Part shown: piece after piece, positions 1-10,023 of the stretch | Position numbering within the stretch: position 1 is the first letter of the stretch | How the letters are laid out: the number at the start of each line of letters is the position of its first letter | From: an uncultured Maribacter sp. | Lineage (GTDB): Bacteria; Bacteroidota; Bacteroidia; Flavobacteriales; Flavobacteriaceae | DNA: 64,000 nt | Direction: 5' to 3' | Assembly: GCF_947500985.1 (NCBI RefSeq) | Contig: NZ_CANMTX010000004.1 | Location: 372,001-436,000 of the forward strand | The notes under the pieces: model-generated | Seen by the model: the letters and a program-made list of their open reading frames with translations, nothing else | Told to the model about the DNA's origin: nothing | Databases searched by the model: none | Program-made: the position numbers and the translations under genes

Positions 1-31
1 TCTTTTTAATACTAAATATTATATGTTGAGA

Positions 32-1132
32 TTATGGTTGAATCTTAACATCAAATTCAATAAAGTCATTATTATTAAATCCTGGTTCAATGGCTGTGAT
101 TTTAATCAAACCTTTTTTACCATAGTTGTCTACAAACTCTACAACATCACCTACACTTAAGTTGGTTATGTTTTGAGAACTTGAGCTTGTAATAAAATCT
201 AATTCACTGTTTAGTGCGATTGCGTCAAATGCCGTAGCATCTATAGTAATAGAAGTTGAGAAGAACATTTGATTCAATGTTTCCGTTGCTGCATTCTCTT
301 CGTCTGCACCTGGCTCTAGTCCTTCTACATCAAATCCAAAAGAAGCATCATATTGTTCTGTAGAAGCAAAAGAAGCATTGTCGCCGGCAGAATCACCAGA
401 AGCACCGTAGTAATAGCCAAAATCCCAGAAAGCTCTAAATTCAGGTCCTACATCAATTCTGTAAACAGTCTCGTTCAATAATGAGAAGAAAGATTCTGTT
501 GATCCATCTTGTGCCGGAGCAAATAGTTTAATGTCTGTAAACTCCCTAACTGCTGCTGCAGGGTTGGTACCTGTACCAATAGTTACTGTAATTTGACCTA
601 CACCTAATGCCAATCTTTTTTCGCTGTCCCTAAAATCCCCTTTACCTGTAGTAGTCCAAAAAGAGTAAACAATTTCTCCATTTTCAATATCTGGAACTGG
701 AAGAGGAAAAGAAAAATCGATTTCTTTCTTTGTAGCGCCATCTAAGTCAATAGATCCATCAGCTTTTAAGGCTTTTGTTAAATCATCACTTACTAAATCA
801 AAAGAACTAAAAGGCATTTCTCCTTGTCCTAAATAATTTTGGGTAATATACATTCTACGTTGTGTAGTAGCGTCTGAAGTAAAAATAACTCTACCAGTAA
901 CGTTAGTACCTGCTTCTCCGCTTGCAGATGCTGTTGTAATGTTTACAGAAGGTAATGCTTCGTTAAAAACTATCGTAGCCACTTCTGGCTCATCAGAGTC
1001 ATCAGCGCCATCATCTCCTGTAGTATCATCTGGTAATGGAGTGTCAAAAATTGATCCATCGTCAGAGCTACAACTGCTTATAAATAGGGCAATAGTGCAT
1101 ATTAAGAAGACCTGTTTAATTTGTTTTTGCAT
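32..1132 (-). CDS. Hypothetical surface lipoprotein
   Basis: A 366-residue protein with a type II signal peptide: a hydrophobic stretch at about residues 7-18 ends in SSC, with Cys21 as the lipidation site. The mature N-terminus begins CSSDDG and runs into a strongly acidic Asp/Glu-rich linker up to about residue 50. Acidic residues directly after the cysteine resemble the lipoprotein export signal described in flavobacteria, so surface exposure is a reasonable inference. The rest is Thr/Asn/Phe-rich and probably beta-structured; I do not recognise a family. It is transcribed away from the metal island that starts at 1321, with about 190 bp of AT-rich spacer between the two. No function is assigned. 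Confidence 0.8.
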   Translation of the reverse strand: MQKQIKQVFLICTIALFISSCSSDDGSIFDTPLPDDTTGDDGADDSDEPEVATIVFNEALPSVNITTASASGEAGTNVTGRVIFTSDATTQRRMYITQNYLGQGEMPFSSFDLVSDDLTKALKADGSIDLDGATKKEIDFSFPLPVPDIENGEIVYSFWTTTGKGDFRDSEKRLALGVGQITVTIGTGTNPAAAVREFTDIKLFAPAQDGSTESFFSLLNETVYRIDVGPEFRAFWDFGYYYGASGDSAGDNASFASTEQYDASFGFDVEGLEPGADEENAATETLNQMFFSTSITIDATAFDAIALNSELDFITSSSSQNITNLSVGDVVEFVDNYGKKGLIKITAIEPGFNNNDFIEFDVKIQP

Positions 1133-1320
1133 AATTTTTAATTTTGATGATTAGTGTTTATTGATTGTATTTGTTAATGTGTTAACTCTTTTAACTTAAA
1201 AATATTAAGAATCGTATATATTCTACTTAGTTTATTTTGTAGGATATTTCTTAAATAAATGTTTTGTTAAAGAAATGCTGTAAAAGCTCTTGGCTATTCA
1301 ATATTTTGTAATTTTACAGT

Positions 1321-1734
1321 GTGAGACAATTGCTACATAAACTATTTTCTGTGTTCATGGCAATGCTATTATTACTGTCAACAATTTCTTGGACAGTAGA
1401 AAAGCATTTGTGTATGGGTCGTGTTATGGACGTTGCATTGTTTAATCACGCAGATGATTGTGGCATGGAAGCTGGTCTGTCTTTATTGGAAGATGCACCT
1501 AAAGTAAAAAAGCACTGTTGTAATGACGAAGCTTTTACCGTGCAAGGTCAAGATGATTTAACACATGATATTTCTAGTTTTGATTTTTCACAGCAGGTAT
1601 TCTTAATCTCTTTTACAAGTTCTTATATAGGCTTGTTTGAAGAAACTACAGATGAGAATATCGATTTTAATTTATATCCTCCGCCTTTATTGGCTGAAGA
1701 TTTGAATATTCTACACCAAGTTTTCTTGATTTGA
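1321..1734 (+). CDS. HYC_CC_PP family protein, metal-island associated
   Basis: A 137-residue protein starting at a GTG codon (no in-frame ATG fits the hydrophobic N-terminus). It has one N-terminal hydrophobic segment (signal or anchor, about residues 8-25), then three short signatures: EKHLCMG near residue 30, KKHCCNDE near residue 64, and a YPPPLL motif near the C-terminus. These match the HYC...CC...PP pattern by which a small Bacteroidetes family is named. The His/Cys pairs suggest metal binding outside the cytoplasm. It lies 200 bp upstream of a CopA-type ATPase, which supports a copper or heavy-metal role. The function is otherwise unknown. Confidence 0.75.
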   Translation: MRQLLHKLFSVFMAMLLLLSTISWTVEKHLCMGRVMDVALFNHADDCGMEAGLSLLEDAPKVKKHCCNDEAFTVQGQDDLTHDISSFDFSQQVFLISFTSSYIGLFEETTDENIDFNLYPPPLLAEDLNILHQVFLI

Positions 1735-1933
1735 TTTCAACTGATGATTAGCGTTAGTTCGCAAATACAGTGTAATCAATTACTACTTTTAACTATTTAC
1801 TTTTTTATAATGCTGTAAAGCAAGTCAACCTCTATGTAGTTGTTTTATATGTAGATTTTTAAAAGTTAGTGAATACGATTAGTTTAAATAGTAGAAACAG
1901 TTTGTAATAACTGGAAGAAATCATAATCTCATT

Positions 1934-4426
1934 ATGAAAAATACATATCAAATTCACGGAATGACTTGTAATGGCTGCAGAGGCCATGTTGAGCAAACCT
2001 TGGCTAAAATTAACGGAGTATCGAATGCTGCGGTGAATTTAGAAAAGGCTGAAGCAGTTTTGGAAATGGATAATGAAATTCCCTTAAAAACTCTGCAGGC
2101 GGCTATGGAAGCTGACGGAGGGCATTATTCCATCCATAAACTGGGTGCTCATGTGCATGAGGCTACAAAACCCATGGTGGTCGAGAATGGTAATGGCGTT
2201 TTTTACTGTCCAATGCATTGCGAAGGAGAAAAGACATATACAGAACCTGGCGATTGCCCGGTTTGTGGTATGGATTTGGTAGAAGAGGCGAGTGCTACAA
2301 CGAATAAAGGTCAAGAGTATACGTGTCCAATGCATCCAGAGGTTGTTAGTGATGAACCTGGCGATTGCCCAATTTGTGGTATGGACTTAGTACCGAAGCA
2401 AGCAGATATTTCAGCTGAAGAAAAGAGTTATAAGAAACTACTGAATAAGTTTAAAATAGCAGTAGGGTTTACGTTGCCAATCTTTCTTATTGCAATGTCA
2501 GAAATGATACCTAATAATCCGATTCAGGATATTTTGAGCTTGAAGTATTGGAACTGGGTACAATTTGCATTATCGATACCTGTGGTGTTTTATGCCACGT
2601 GGATGTTTTTTGAACGTGCTTATCGTTCTGTTAAAACATGGAATTTAAACATGTTCACATTAATAGGTATTGGAGCAGGGGTGGCGTGGTTGTTTAGTGT
2701 ATTCGCTATTTTAGTGCCCGATTTTTTTCCGCCACAATTTAAAACAGAGCAGGGTACGGTTCATGTATATTTTGAAGCTGCTACGGTGATTTTGACTTTA
2801 GTGTTATTTGGTCAGGTATTAGAAGCCCGCGCACATAGTAAAACGAATTCTGCGGTAAAAGAGCTTCTGAAATTAGCGCCTAATAAAGCTGTTAAGATTG
2901 TTGAAGGTAAAGAAGAGAGCATTTCTATTGACCAGATTTCAAAAGGAGATTTGCTTCGCGTAAAACCAGGCGATAAAATACCTGTAGATGGTAGTATTTA
3001 TGAAGGTGAAAGCACAGTCAATGAATCTATGATTACAGGTGAACCTGTGCCGGTTCAAAAAGTAGTCGGTGATATAATAAGTTCAGGTACTATAAATGGT
3101 AAGGGTTCATTTATAATGACAGCAGAGAAAGTAGGGGCAGATACGCTCTTATCTCAAATCATCGATATGGTGAACAAGGCGAGTCGTAGCCAGGCGCCTA
3201 TTCAAAAACTAGCAGATAAAATATCTAGTTATTTTGTACCGGCAGTTGTTTTTATTTCTATTGTAACTTTTTTGGTTTGGGTCACTTTTGGTCCAGAACC
3301 AGTTTATGTATTTGCGTTGGTAAATGCTATTGCGGTATTAATTATTGCTTGTCCGTGTGCATTAGGTTTGGCTACACCAATGTCCGTAATGGTAGGTGTA
3401 GGTAAAGGAGCGCAATCTGGTGTGTTGATTAAAAATGCCGAAGCACTTGAGCGTATGGATAAAATTGATACGCTAATTATAGATAAAACAGGAACTATAA
3501 CCGAAGGGAAGCCATCGGTAGAAAAAGTAGGGAGCATAGCAGAAAGTGACTCAGAAAAGGTGCTGCAGTATATCGTTTCTTTAAATCAGTTAAGTGAGCA
3601 TCCATTGGCAGATGCTATCGTTAATTACGGAAAATCTCAAAATGTAGAACTATTAAAAGTTGATGATTTTAATTCTATTACGGGTATGGGTGTTGCTGGT
3701 AAAATTAATGGAGAGTCTGTTGTTTTAGGAAATGATAAAATGATGGGTGAGGCTAAAGTGGCTATTCCTGAGAATTTACAAGTAGTTGTTGTTGCGCATC
3801 AAAAGCAAGGTAAAACAGTTTCTTATGTAGCGATCGATGGTAATGCTGTTGGTTTTGTGGCTATTGGTGATCAAATTAAAGAGACAAGTAAAAATGCGAT
3901 TGAAGCGCTTCAAAAATCTGGTATCTCGGTAATCATGTTAACAGGTGATAATTATGATACGGCAAAGGCTGTAGCTGAACATTTGAATTTAGCAGAATTT
4001 ATAGCAGGAATGCTTCCTCAAGACAAGCTAGTAGAAGTGGAACGTTTGCAGTTAGAGGGTAAAAAAGTGGCTGTTGCTGGCGATGGTATAAATGACGCGC
4101 CTGCATTAGCAAAAAGTGATGTTGGTATTGCTATGGGTACAGGTACAGATGTTGCTATTGAGAGTGCAACTATTACGCTGGTTAAAGGTGACTTACATGG
4201 TATTGTAAAAGCACACAACTTGAGTAAAGCTGTTATGAAAAATATCAAGCAAAACTTATTTTTTGCACTGATTTATAATACCGTTGGTATCCCAATTGCT
4301 GCTGGAGTTTTGTATCCGTTTTTTGGATTGTTGCTATCGCCTATGATTGCCGCTTTAGCAATGAGTTTCAGCTCTGTTTCAGTGATTGCAAATGCATTGC
4401 GATTAAGAGCAGCAAAAATTGATTAA
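1934..4426 (+). CDS. copA: Heavy-metal (probably Cu) translocating P1B-type ATPase
   Basis: An inner-membrane ATP-driven metal exporter, 830 residues. Domains in order: HMA ferredoxin-like domain with MTCNGC (Cys12, Cys15); two tandem zinc-ribbon-like heavy-metal-binding repeats of the form CPMH...GDCPxCGMDL (about residues 90-155); transmembrane helices from about 175; actuator domain with a TGEP loop; CPC metal site in the membrane (Cys473-Pro-Cys475); phosphorylation motif DKTGT at Asp517; hinge motif GDGINDAP near residue 718; two final helices. CPC together with the HMA domain points to Cu(I)/Ag(I). The TonB receptor begins 21 nt after the stop, so the two are probably one operon. The doubled metal-binding repeat between HMA and membrane core is a notable extension. 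Confidence 0.93.
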   Translation: MKNTYQIHGMTCNGCRGHVEQTLAKINGVSNAAVNLEKAEAVLEMDNEIPLKTLQAAMEADGGHYSIHKLGAHVHEATKPMVVENGNGVFYCPMHCEGEKTYTEPGDCPVCGMDLVEEASATTNKGQEYTCPMHPEVVSDEPGDCPICGMDLVPKQADISAEEKSYKKLLNKFKIAVGFTLPIFLIAMSEMIPNNPIQDILSLKYWNWVQFALSIPVVFYATWMFFERAYRSVKTWNLNMFTLIGIGAGVAWLFSVFAILVPDFFPPQFKTEQGTVHVYFEAATVILTLVLFGQVLEARAHSKTNSAVKELLKLAPNKAVKIVEGKEESISIDQISKGDLLRVKPGDKIPVDGSIYEGESTVNESMITGEPVPVQKVVGDIISSGTINGKGSFIMTAEKVGADTLLSQIIDMVNKASRSQAPIQKLADKISSYFVPAVVFISIVTFLVWVTFGPEPVYVFALVNAIAVLIIACPCALGLATPMSVMVGVGKGAQSGVLIKNAEALERMDKIDTLIIDKTGTITEGKPSVEKVGSIAESDSEKVLQYIVSLNQLSEHPLADAIVNYGKSQNVELLKVDDFNSITGMGVAGKINGESVVLGNDKMMGEAKVAIPENLQVVVVAHQKQGKTVSYVAIDGNAVGFVAIGDQIKETSKNAIEALQKSGISVIMLTGDNYDTAKAVAEHLNLAEFIAGMLPQDKLVEVERLQLEGKKVAVAGDGINDAPALAKSDVGIAMGTGTDVAIESATITLVKGDLHGIVKAHNLSKAVMKNIKQNLFFALIYNTVGIPIAAGVLYPFFGLLLSPMIAALAMSFSSVSVIANALRLRAAKID

Positions 4427-4447
4427 TAAAATTGAATAAAAAATTAA

Positions 4448-6685
4448 ATGAATAAATATATAATACTAATAGTAGCCATGTTGCCCTGGTTTGCTTTTTC
4501 TCAAGAAAAGGTAGAAGGTGTAGTGTTAGATTCTGAAGGGTCTAATGCGTTGACACTTTCGGGTGCAAATGTCTATTGGCAAGACTCTCAAACGGGAGTG
4601 GTGACAGATTTTGACGGTAAATTTTCAATTCGGTATAAAAATGAATTTAATAAATTAATAATTAGTTATGTCGGTTTTGAAACTGATACATTAACAATAA
4701 ATGAACCAAAGACAATTCGCGTAAGTTTAAAACCATCTAATGAATTAGATGAGGTTGTGGTTCAACAAGAGCGAGATGCAATACAGAAGACGTATTTCAG
4801 TCCGCAGAACGTCATTACCGTTAATAGTGCTGAGTTATTGAAAGCAGCTTGCTGTAATTTGGCGGAGAGTTTTGAAACCAATCCATCTATAGATGTAAAT
4901 CTTTCTGACGGATTAACGGGTACCAAACAAATACAAATGTTGGGATTGACGAGTCCATATTTATTAATCACCCAAGAGAATATTCCTATGGTTCGTGGAG
5001 CATCACAGGCATACGGATTAACATTTACACCTGGTACTTGGATAGAGAGTATTCAAATTACCAAAGGTGCAGGTAGTGTTGTAAATGGGTATGAAAGTAT
5101 ATCCGGACAAATAAATACAGAGTTGGTAAAACCATTAACTGATAATGCTGTTTTTGTAAACGGATATGCCAATCAAAATGGACGTTATGAACTTAATACG
5201 CATTTTAATAGAAAGTTGACCGACAAGTGGAGTACAGGGTTATATATTCATGGAAACAAGCGGACGCAAAAAGAAGATAATAATGAAGATGGATTTTTAG
5301 ATGCTCCTTTGGCTGATCAAATAAATGTAATGAACCGTTGGCAGTATCAAGATGCAGAAAAGGGGTGGGTTAGTTTTTTTAATGTTCGTTTTTTAAATGA
5401 TGAAAAACAGGTTGGACAAGTAGATTTTAATCCTGATGTAGATAAATTCACAACGAACTCATGGGGTAGTGAGATTAATACACGTAGGTTCGATACTTCA
5501 TTAAAACTTGGTTATGTTTTTCCTGAATTGCCCTTTCAAAGTTTAGGTTTTCAAACATCATACAGCTTACATAAACAAGATTCCTATTTCGGATTTAGAA
5601 CCTATGATATCAATCATGAAAGTTTGTATAGTAATTTGCTTTTCAATTCTATAATTGGTGATACTAGAAATAAGTTTAAAACTGGAATTACATTTGCTTA
5701 TGATGGTTATGATGAAATGGTTGCTGCAACAGATTATTCTAGAGACGACACGTCTGTAGGGGCATTTTTTGAATATAGCTATGAGAATCTAGAAAAAGTA
5801 AGTCTTACTGCTGGTTTACGAGTAGATAACCATAATAGGTTAGGTACTTTTGTAACGCCTAGATTTCATATTAGATATACACCATGGGAAAAAGGGAGTC
5901 TAAGAGGTTCATTTGGTAGAGGTAAACGAGCAGCAAATATTTTTGCAGAGAATCAGCAGTTATTTGCATCCGCAAGGCAAATTAATATAGACGATACAGG
6001 TGGTAAAGTGTATGGTTTGGATCCGGAAGATGCATGGAATTACGGAGTAAGCTTTTTGCAGGGATTCAATTTTTTAAATAGAAAAGGAGATATTTCGTTG
6101 GATTATTACATCGCCGATTTTGAAAATCAGGTAGTGGTAGATTGGGAAAATCCGCAAGAGGTTTCTTTTTATAATTTAGATGGAGATAGTAGTGCTAAGA
6201 GTTTTCAAGTTGAGGTTAATTACGAGCTATTAACCCGTTTAAATTTTAGAACGTCATATAAGTTTTATGATGTATCGACCGATTATAATAGCGGCAATCT
6301 ACAAAAACCGTTATTGGCTCAAAACCGATTTTTTGCTAATTTAGGTTATGAGACCGAAGCAAAAGAAAACGGTGCACAATGGAAGTTCGATTATACCTTG
6401 CATGCTTTAGGTAAAATGAGATTACCTGATACCAGTGTTAATGAGCCGGCGTATCAATTAGACGAGTATTCATCACCCTATAATTTAATGAATGCCCAAA
6501 TAACCAAGGTGTTTTCTAATAGGATAGAGTTATATATAGGTGGCGAGAATTTAACAGGAGAACAACAAAATAATCCAGTTTTAGGAGCGAATGAACCTTT
6601 TGGTCCCAATTTTGATACAACAATAGTATATGCGCCAATTATGGGAAGAATGTTCTATGGCGGATTCAGATTTAAAATTCAGTAA
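4448..6685 (+). CDS. TonB-dependent outer-membrane receptor, metal-island type
   Basis: A 745-residue outer-membrane receptor. It has a signal peptide (cleavage after AFS at about residue 18), a carboxypeptidase-regulatory-like beta-sandwich (about 20-95, with the FDGKFSI and ISYVGFETD signatures), a plug domain (about 110-220) and a C-terminal beta-barrel ending in FRFKIQ with the usual terminal aromatic residue. The plug carries KAACCNLAESFETNPS, a vicinal-cysteine motif where ordinary SusC/FepA-type plugs have none. It sits between copA and an HMA protein with short gaps (21 nt on each side), so it probably moves a metal or metallophore across the outer membrane. The direction and the exact ligand are inference. 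Confidence 0.88.
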   Translation: MNKYIILIVAMLPWFAFSQEKVEGVVLDSEGSNALTLSGANVYWQDSQTGVVTDFDGKFSIRYKNEFNKLIISYVGFETDTLTINEPKTIRVSLKPSNELDEVVVQQERDAIQKTYFSPQNVITVNSAELLKAACCNLAESFETNPSIDVNLSDGLTGTKQIQMLGLTSPYLLITQENIPMVRGASQAYGLTFTPGTWIESIQITKGAGSVVNGYESISGQINTELVKPLTDNAVFVNGYANQNGRYELNTHFNRKLTDKWSTGLYIHGNKRTQKEDNNEDGFLDAPLADQINVMNRWQYQDAEKGWVSFFNVRFLNDEKQVGQVDFNPDVDKFTTNSWGSEINTRRFDTSLKLGYVFPELPFQSLGFQTSYSLHKQDSYFGFRTYDINHESLYSNLLFNSIIGDTRNKFKTGITFAYDGYDEMVAATDYSRDDTSVGAFFEYSYENLEKVSLTAGLRVDNHNRLGTFVTPRFHIRYTPWEKGSLRGSFGRGKRAANIFAENQQLFASARQINIDDTGGKVYGLDPEDAWNYGVSFLQGFNFLNRKGDISLDYYIADFENQVVVDWENPQEVSFYNLDGDSSAKSFQVEVNYELLTRLNFRTSYKFYDVSTDYNSGNLQKPLLAQNRFFANLGYETEAKENGAQWKFDYTLHALGKMRLPDTSVNEPAYQLDEYSSPYNLMNAQITKVFSNRIELYIGGENLTGEQQNNPVLGANEPFGPNFDTTIVYAPIMGRMFYGGFRFKIQ

Positions 6686-6706
6686 CTAACGATTAATATA
6701 AAAACA

Positions 6707-7072
6707 ATGAAAGCAACGATTTTATCAATAGCAATGATGCTTATTGCAGTAGTAACCTATGCGCAAGACAAGAACAAGAAAGTAACTTTTGATGTCAATG
6801 GTAGATGTGTTATGTGTAAAGAGCGTATAGAAGAAGCAGCCTTAAATGTGAAAGGTGTAAAATATGCAAATTGGAGTATACCAACACATCAGCTAAATAT
6901 AATAATGGATGAGCGTAAGACCGATGCCATGAAGGTTAAAACAGCAATAGTTGCTGTGGGTCACGATACCAAAGAATTAAAAGCAACAGATGAAGCGTAC
7001 AACAGTGTACACCCTTGTTGTTTGTATAGAGAAGACAATTCTGATGATGGAAAACACCATGAAAATAAGTAG
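6707..7072 (+). CDS. Secreted heavy-metal-associated (HMA) domain protein
   Basis: A 121-residue protein with a cleavable signal peptide (MKATILSIAMMLIAVVTYAQ) followed by one HMA-type domain, where the usual GMxCxxC loop is GRCVMCKER (about residues 32-40). The C-terminal tail carries HPCCLY and a His-rich end (DGKHHENK), both potential metal ligands. It is the last gene of the copper/heavy-metal island and starts 21 nt after the TonB receptor. It is probably a periplasmic metal chaperone handing ions between receptor and ATPase. That role is inferred from domain and position only. Confidence 0.85.
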   Translation: MKATILSIAMMLIAVVTYAQDKNKKVTFDVNGRCVMCKERIEEAALNVKGVKYANWSIPTHQLNIIMDERKTDAMKVKTAIVAVGHDTKELKATDEAYNSVHPCCLYREDNSDDGKHHENK

Positions 7073-7209
7073 TAAATACTGCTTTTATTTGGGTTTGATT
7101 TGGAGTTGAAAATTGGTTAAAAAGTTTTAGTTAATTTTTTGCCAACGCAATTATCACGAATCAAAATCTGAAATACATTAGCTATAGATTTATCTTTAAT
7201 TCTATAACA

Positions 7210-7326
7210 ATGGCACAAGCAAAATCAGCAGGCAAACCAGCTGCAAAACCTTCTCCAGCAAAAGCTGGAAAAAAGGTTGCTCCAAAAGCTGCTCCTAAAA
7301 AGAAGTATTTAAGTTATTGCCTTTAG
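7210..7326 (+). CDS. Possible small Lys/Ala/Pro-rich protein
   Basis: A 38-codon reading frame starting MAQAKSAGKPAAKP and continuing with AKAGKK and APKKK patches before ending in YLSYCL. The composition (Lys, Ala, Pro) is like histone H1-type tails or nucleic-acid-binding small proteins of Bacteroidetes. It is followed within 26 nt by a strong rho-independent terminator, which argues that the region is transcribed. The neighbouring frame continues after the stop with a plausible peptide (LLPLEGDTVWTIKPP), so this may be the front half of a slightly longer gene with a frameshift. It could also be spurious. Confidence 0.4.
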   Translation: MAQAKSAGKPAAKPSPAKAGKKVAPKAAPKKKYLSYCL

Positions 7327-7351
7327 AAGGCGATACCGTTTGGACGATAAA

Positions 7352-7385
7352 ACCACCTTCTGTAAATAAAGAAGGTGGTTTTTTT
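7352..7385 (+). terminator. Rho-independent terminator
   Basis: A perfect 9-bp stem (ACCACCTTC / GAAGGTGGT) with a 10-nt loop, followed by six T residues on the plus strand. It ends the transcript of the small frame at 7210 or read-through from the metal island. Confidence 0.8.
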
Positions 7386-7402
7386 GTTGGTATAGGTATA
7401 AA

Positions 7403-7434
7403 AAAACCGTTCTTGAAATTTCAAGAACGGTTTT
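7403..7434. terminator. Bidirectional terminator palindrome downstream of groL
   Basis: A 32-nt perfect palindrome (AAAACCGTTCTTGAAA and its complement) with A-run and T-run ends. It lies 52 nt past the groL stop and 18 nt past the plus-strand terminator, so it can stop transcription from both sides. Confidence 0.75.
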
Positions 7435-7486
7435 AAATAATATAAACTGTAAGAACAAGCTAGTAATTGCCTGTCGACTCACGACA

Positions 7487-9136
<1,650 letters not shown>

Positions 9137-9236
9137 TTATGACTTTTTGCACTAGGCATAAAGTCAAGAAAATTATTAATTTTTTAAATGAAAATTTAAA
9201 GGCTATTGGCTAAGAGCCAATGACCAATTGCTATTT

Positions 9237-9515
9237 TTAGATAATAGCAAGAATATCACTTTCTCTCATCATCAAGTAATCTGTACCTTCTAACTTCAAT
9301 TCAGTTCCGGCGTATTTTCCGTAAAGAACGGTATCACCAACTTTAACGGTAACACTGTCATCTTTTGTTCCAGGACCCACGGCTACAACTTTACCTTTCT
9401 GTGGTTTCTCTTTTGCAGTATCAGGAATATAAAGTCCAGACGCAGTCTTAGTTTCAGCTGCCATTGGCTCGATAAGAACTCTGTCTGCCAATGGTTTGAT
9501 ATTAACTTTAGCCAT
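9237..9515 (-). CDS. groS: Co-chaperonin GroES (Hsp10)
   Basis: A 92-residue heptameric lid of the GroEL chamber. Typical segments are [11 protein letters not shown] at the start, the mobile-loop region ([14 protein letters not shown]), and the C-terminal [12 protein letters not shown]. It is the first gene of the groS-groL operon, with a good Bacteroidetes-type promoter 48-79 nt upstream. No CIRCE-like inverted repeat was seen in the leader, so the usual HrcA control is not evident from the sequence. Confidence 0.97.
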   Translation of the reverse strand: MAKVNIKPLADRVLIEPMAAETKTASGLYIPDTAKEKPQKGKVVAVGPGTKDDSVTVKVGDTVLYGKYAGTELKLEGTDYLMMRESDILAII

Positions 9516-9562
9516 AATTATTAATTTTTAAATTGATTTTTAGTTTCGTGATAACATAAAGG

Positions 9563-9594
9563 CAGAAATTATGCCATTGCCTGTTTCCTGACAA
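9563..9594 (-). promoter_or_regulatory. Candidate groS-groL promoter
   Basis: On the minus strand a TTG (-33 element, 9594-9592) is followed after 20 nt by TAATTTCT (9571-9564), close to the Bacteroidetes -7 consensus TAnnTTTG at the expected spacing. The start codon of groS lies about 48 nt further on. Confidence 0.5.
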
Positions 9595-9604
9595 ATTGTA
9601 AACG

Positions 9605-9635
9605 AAAAATGCCAGCTTATGACAAGCTGGCATTT
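9605..9635 (-). terminator. Terminator of the secG transcript
   Basis: A 12-bp perfect stem (AAATGCCAGCTT / AAGCTGGCATTT) with a 5-nt loop. Read on the minus strand it is followed by a short T run. It lies 29 nt after the secG stop and closes the secG-side operon before the groS promoter. Confidence 0.75.
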
Positions 9636-9663
9636 AAATATTATGTAGAAATAATTTTATAAA

Positions 9664-10017
9664 CTATTCTGAAGGTGTTTCATCATTAGTTACAGGTGGT
9701 GTTACTGTTTCTGGTAGCGTTTCTGGTACTACAGTTTCGATATCATCACCTTGTAATAATTTTGAATCGGCATCACCATAGTTACCTTTAAGGGCAACAT
9801 TAGATGCTAAGATTAAAACTATTAATAAACCTGCTAGAGTCCACGTACTTTTATCTAAAAAGTCACCTGTTTTTTTAACTCCGCCAACAACTTGGTTACC
9901 ACTTCCACCAAAAGAAGAAGAAAGTCCGCCACCTTTTGGGTTCTGTACCATGATCACTAATACTAACAATAAGCAAACGACAATGATAAGTATTAGGAAA
10001 ATTGAAAATGTACTCAT
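9664..10017 (-). CDS. secG: Preprotein translocase subunit SecG
   Basis: A 117-residue inner-membrane protein that assists SecYEG. It has two hydrophobic segments (about 5-22 and 58-76) separated by the diagnostic loop VMVQNPKGGGLSSSFGG-like (here VIMVQNPKGGGLSSSFG). The C-terminal 40 residues are an acidic Thr/Glu/Pro-rich extension common in Bacteroidetes SecG. It starts 6 nt after the stop of the upstream TPR gene, so they are co-transcribed with lptE and the sigma-54 activator. Confidence 0.95.
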   Translation of the reverse strand: MSTFSIFLILIIVVCLLLVLVIMVQNPKGGGLSSSFGGSGNQVVGGVKKTGDFLDKSTWTLAGLLIVLILASNVALKGNYGDADSKLLQGDDIETVVPETLPETVTPPVTNDETPSE

Positions 10018-10023
10018 TCTAAA

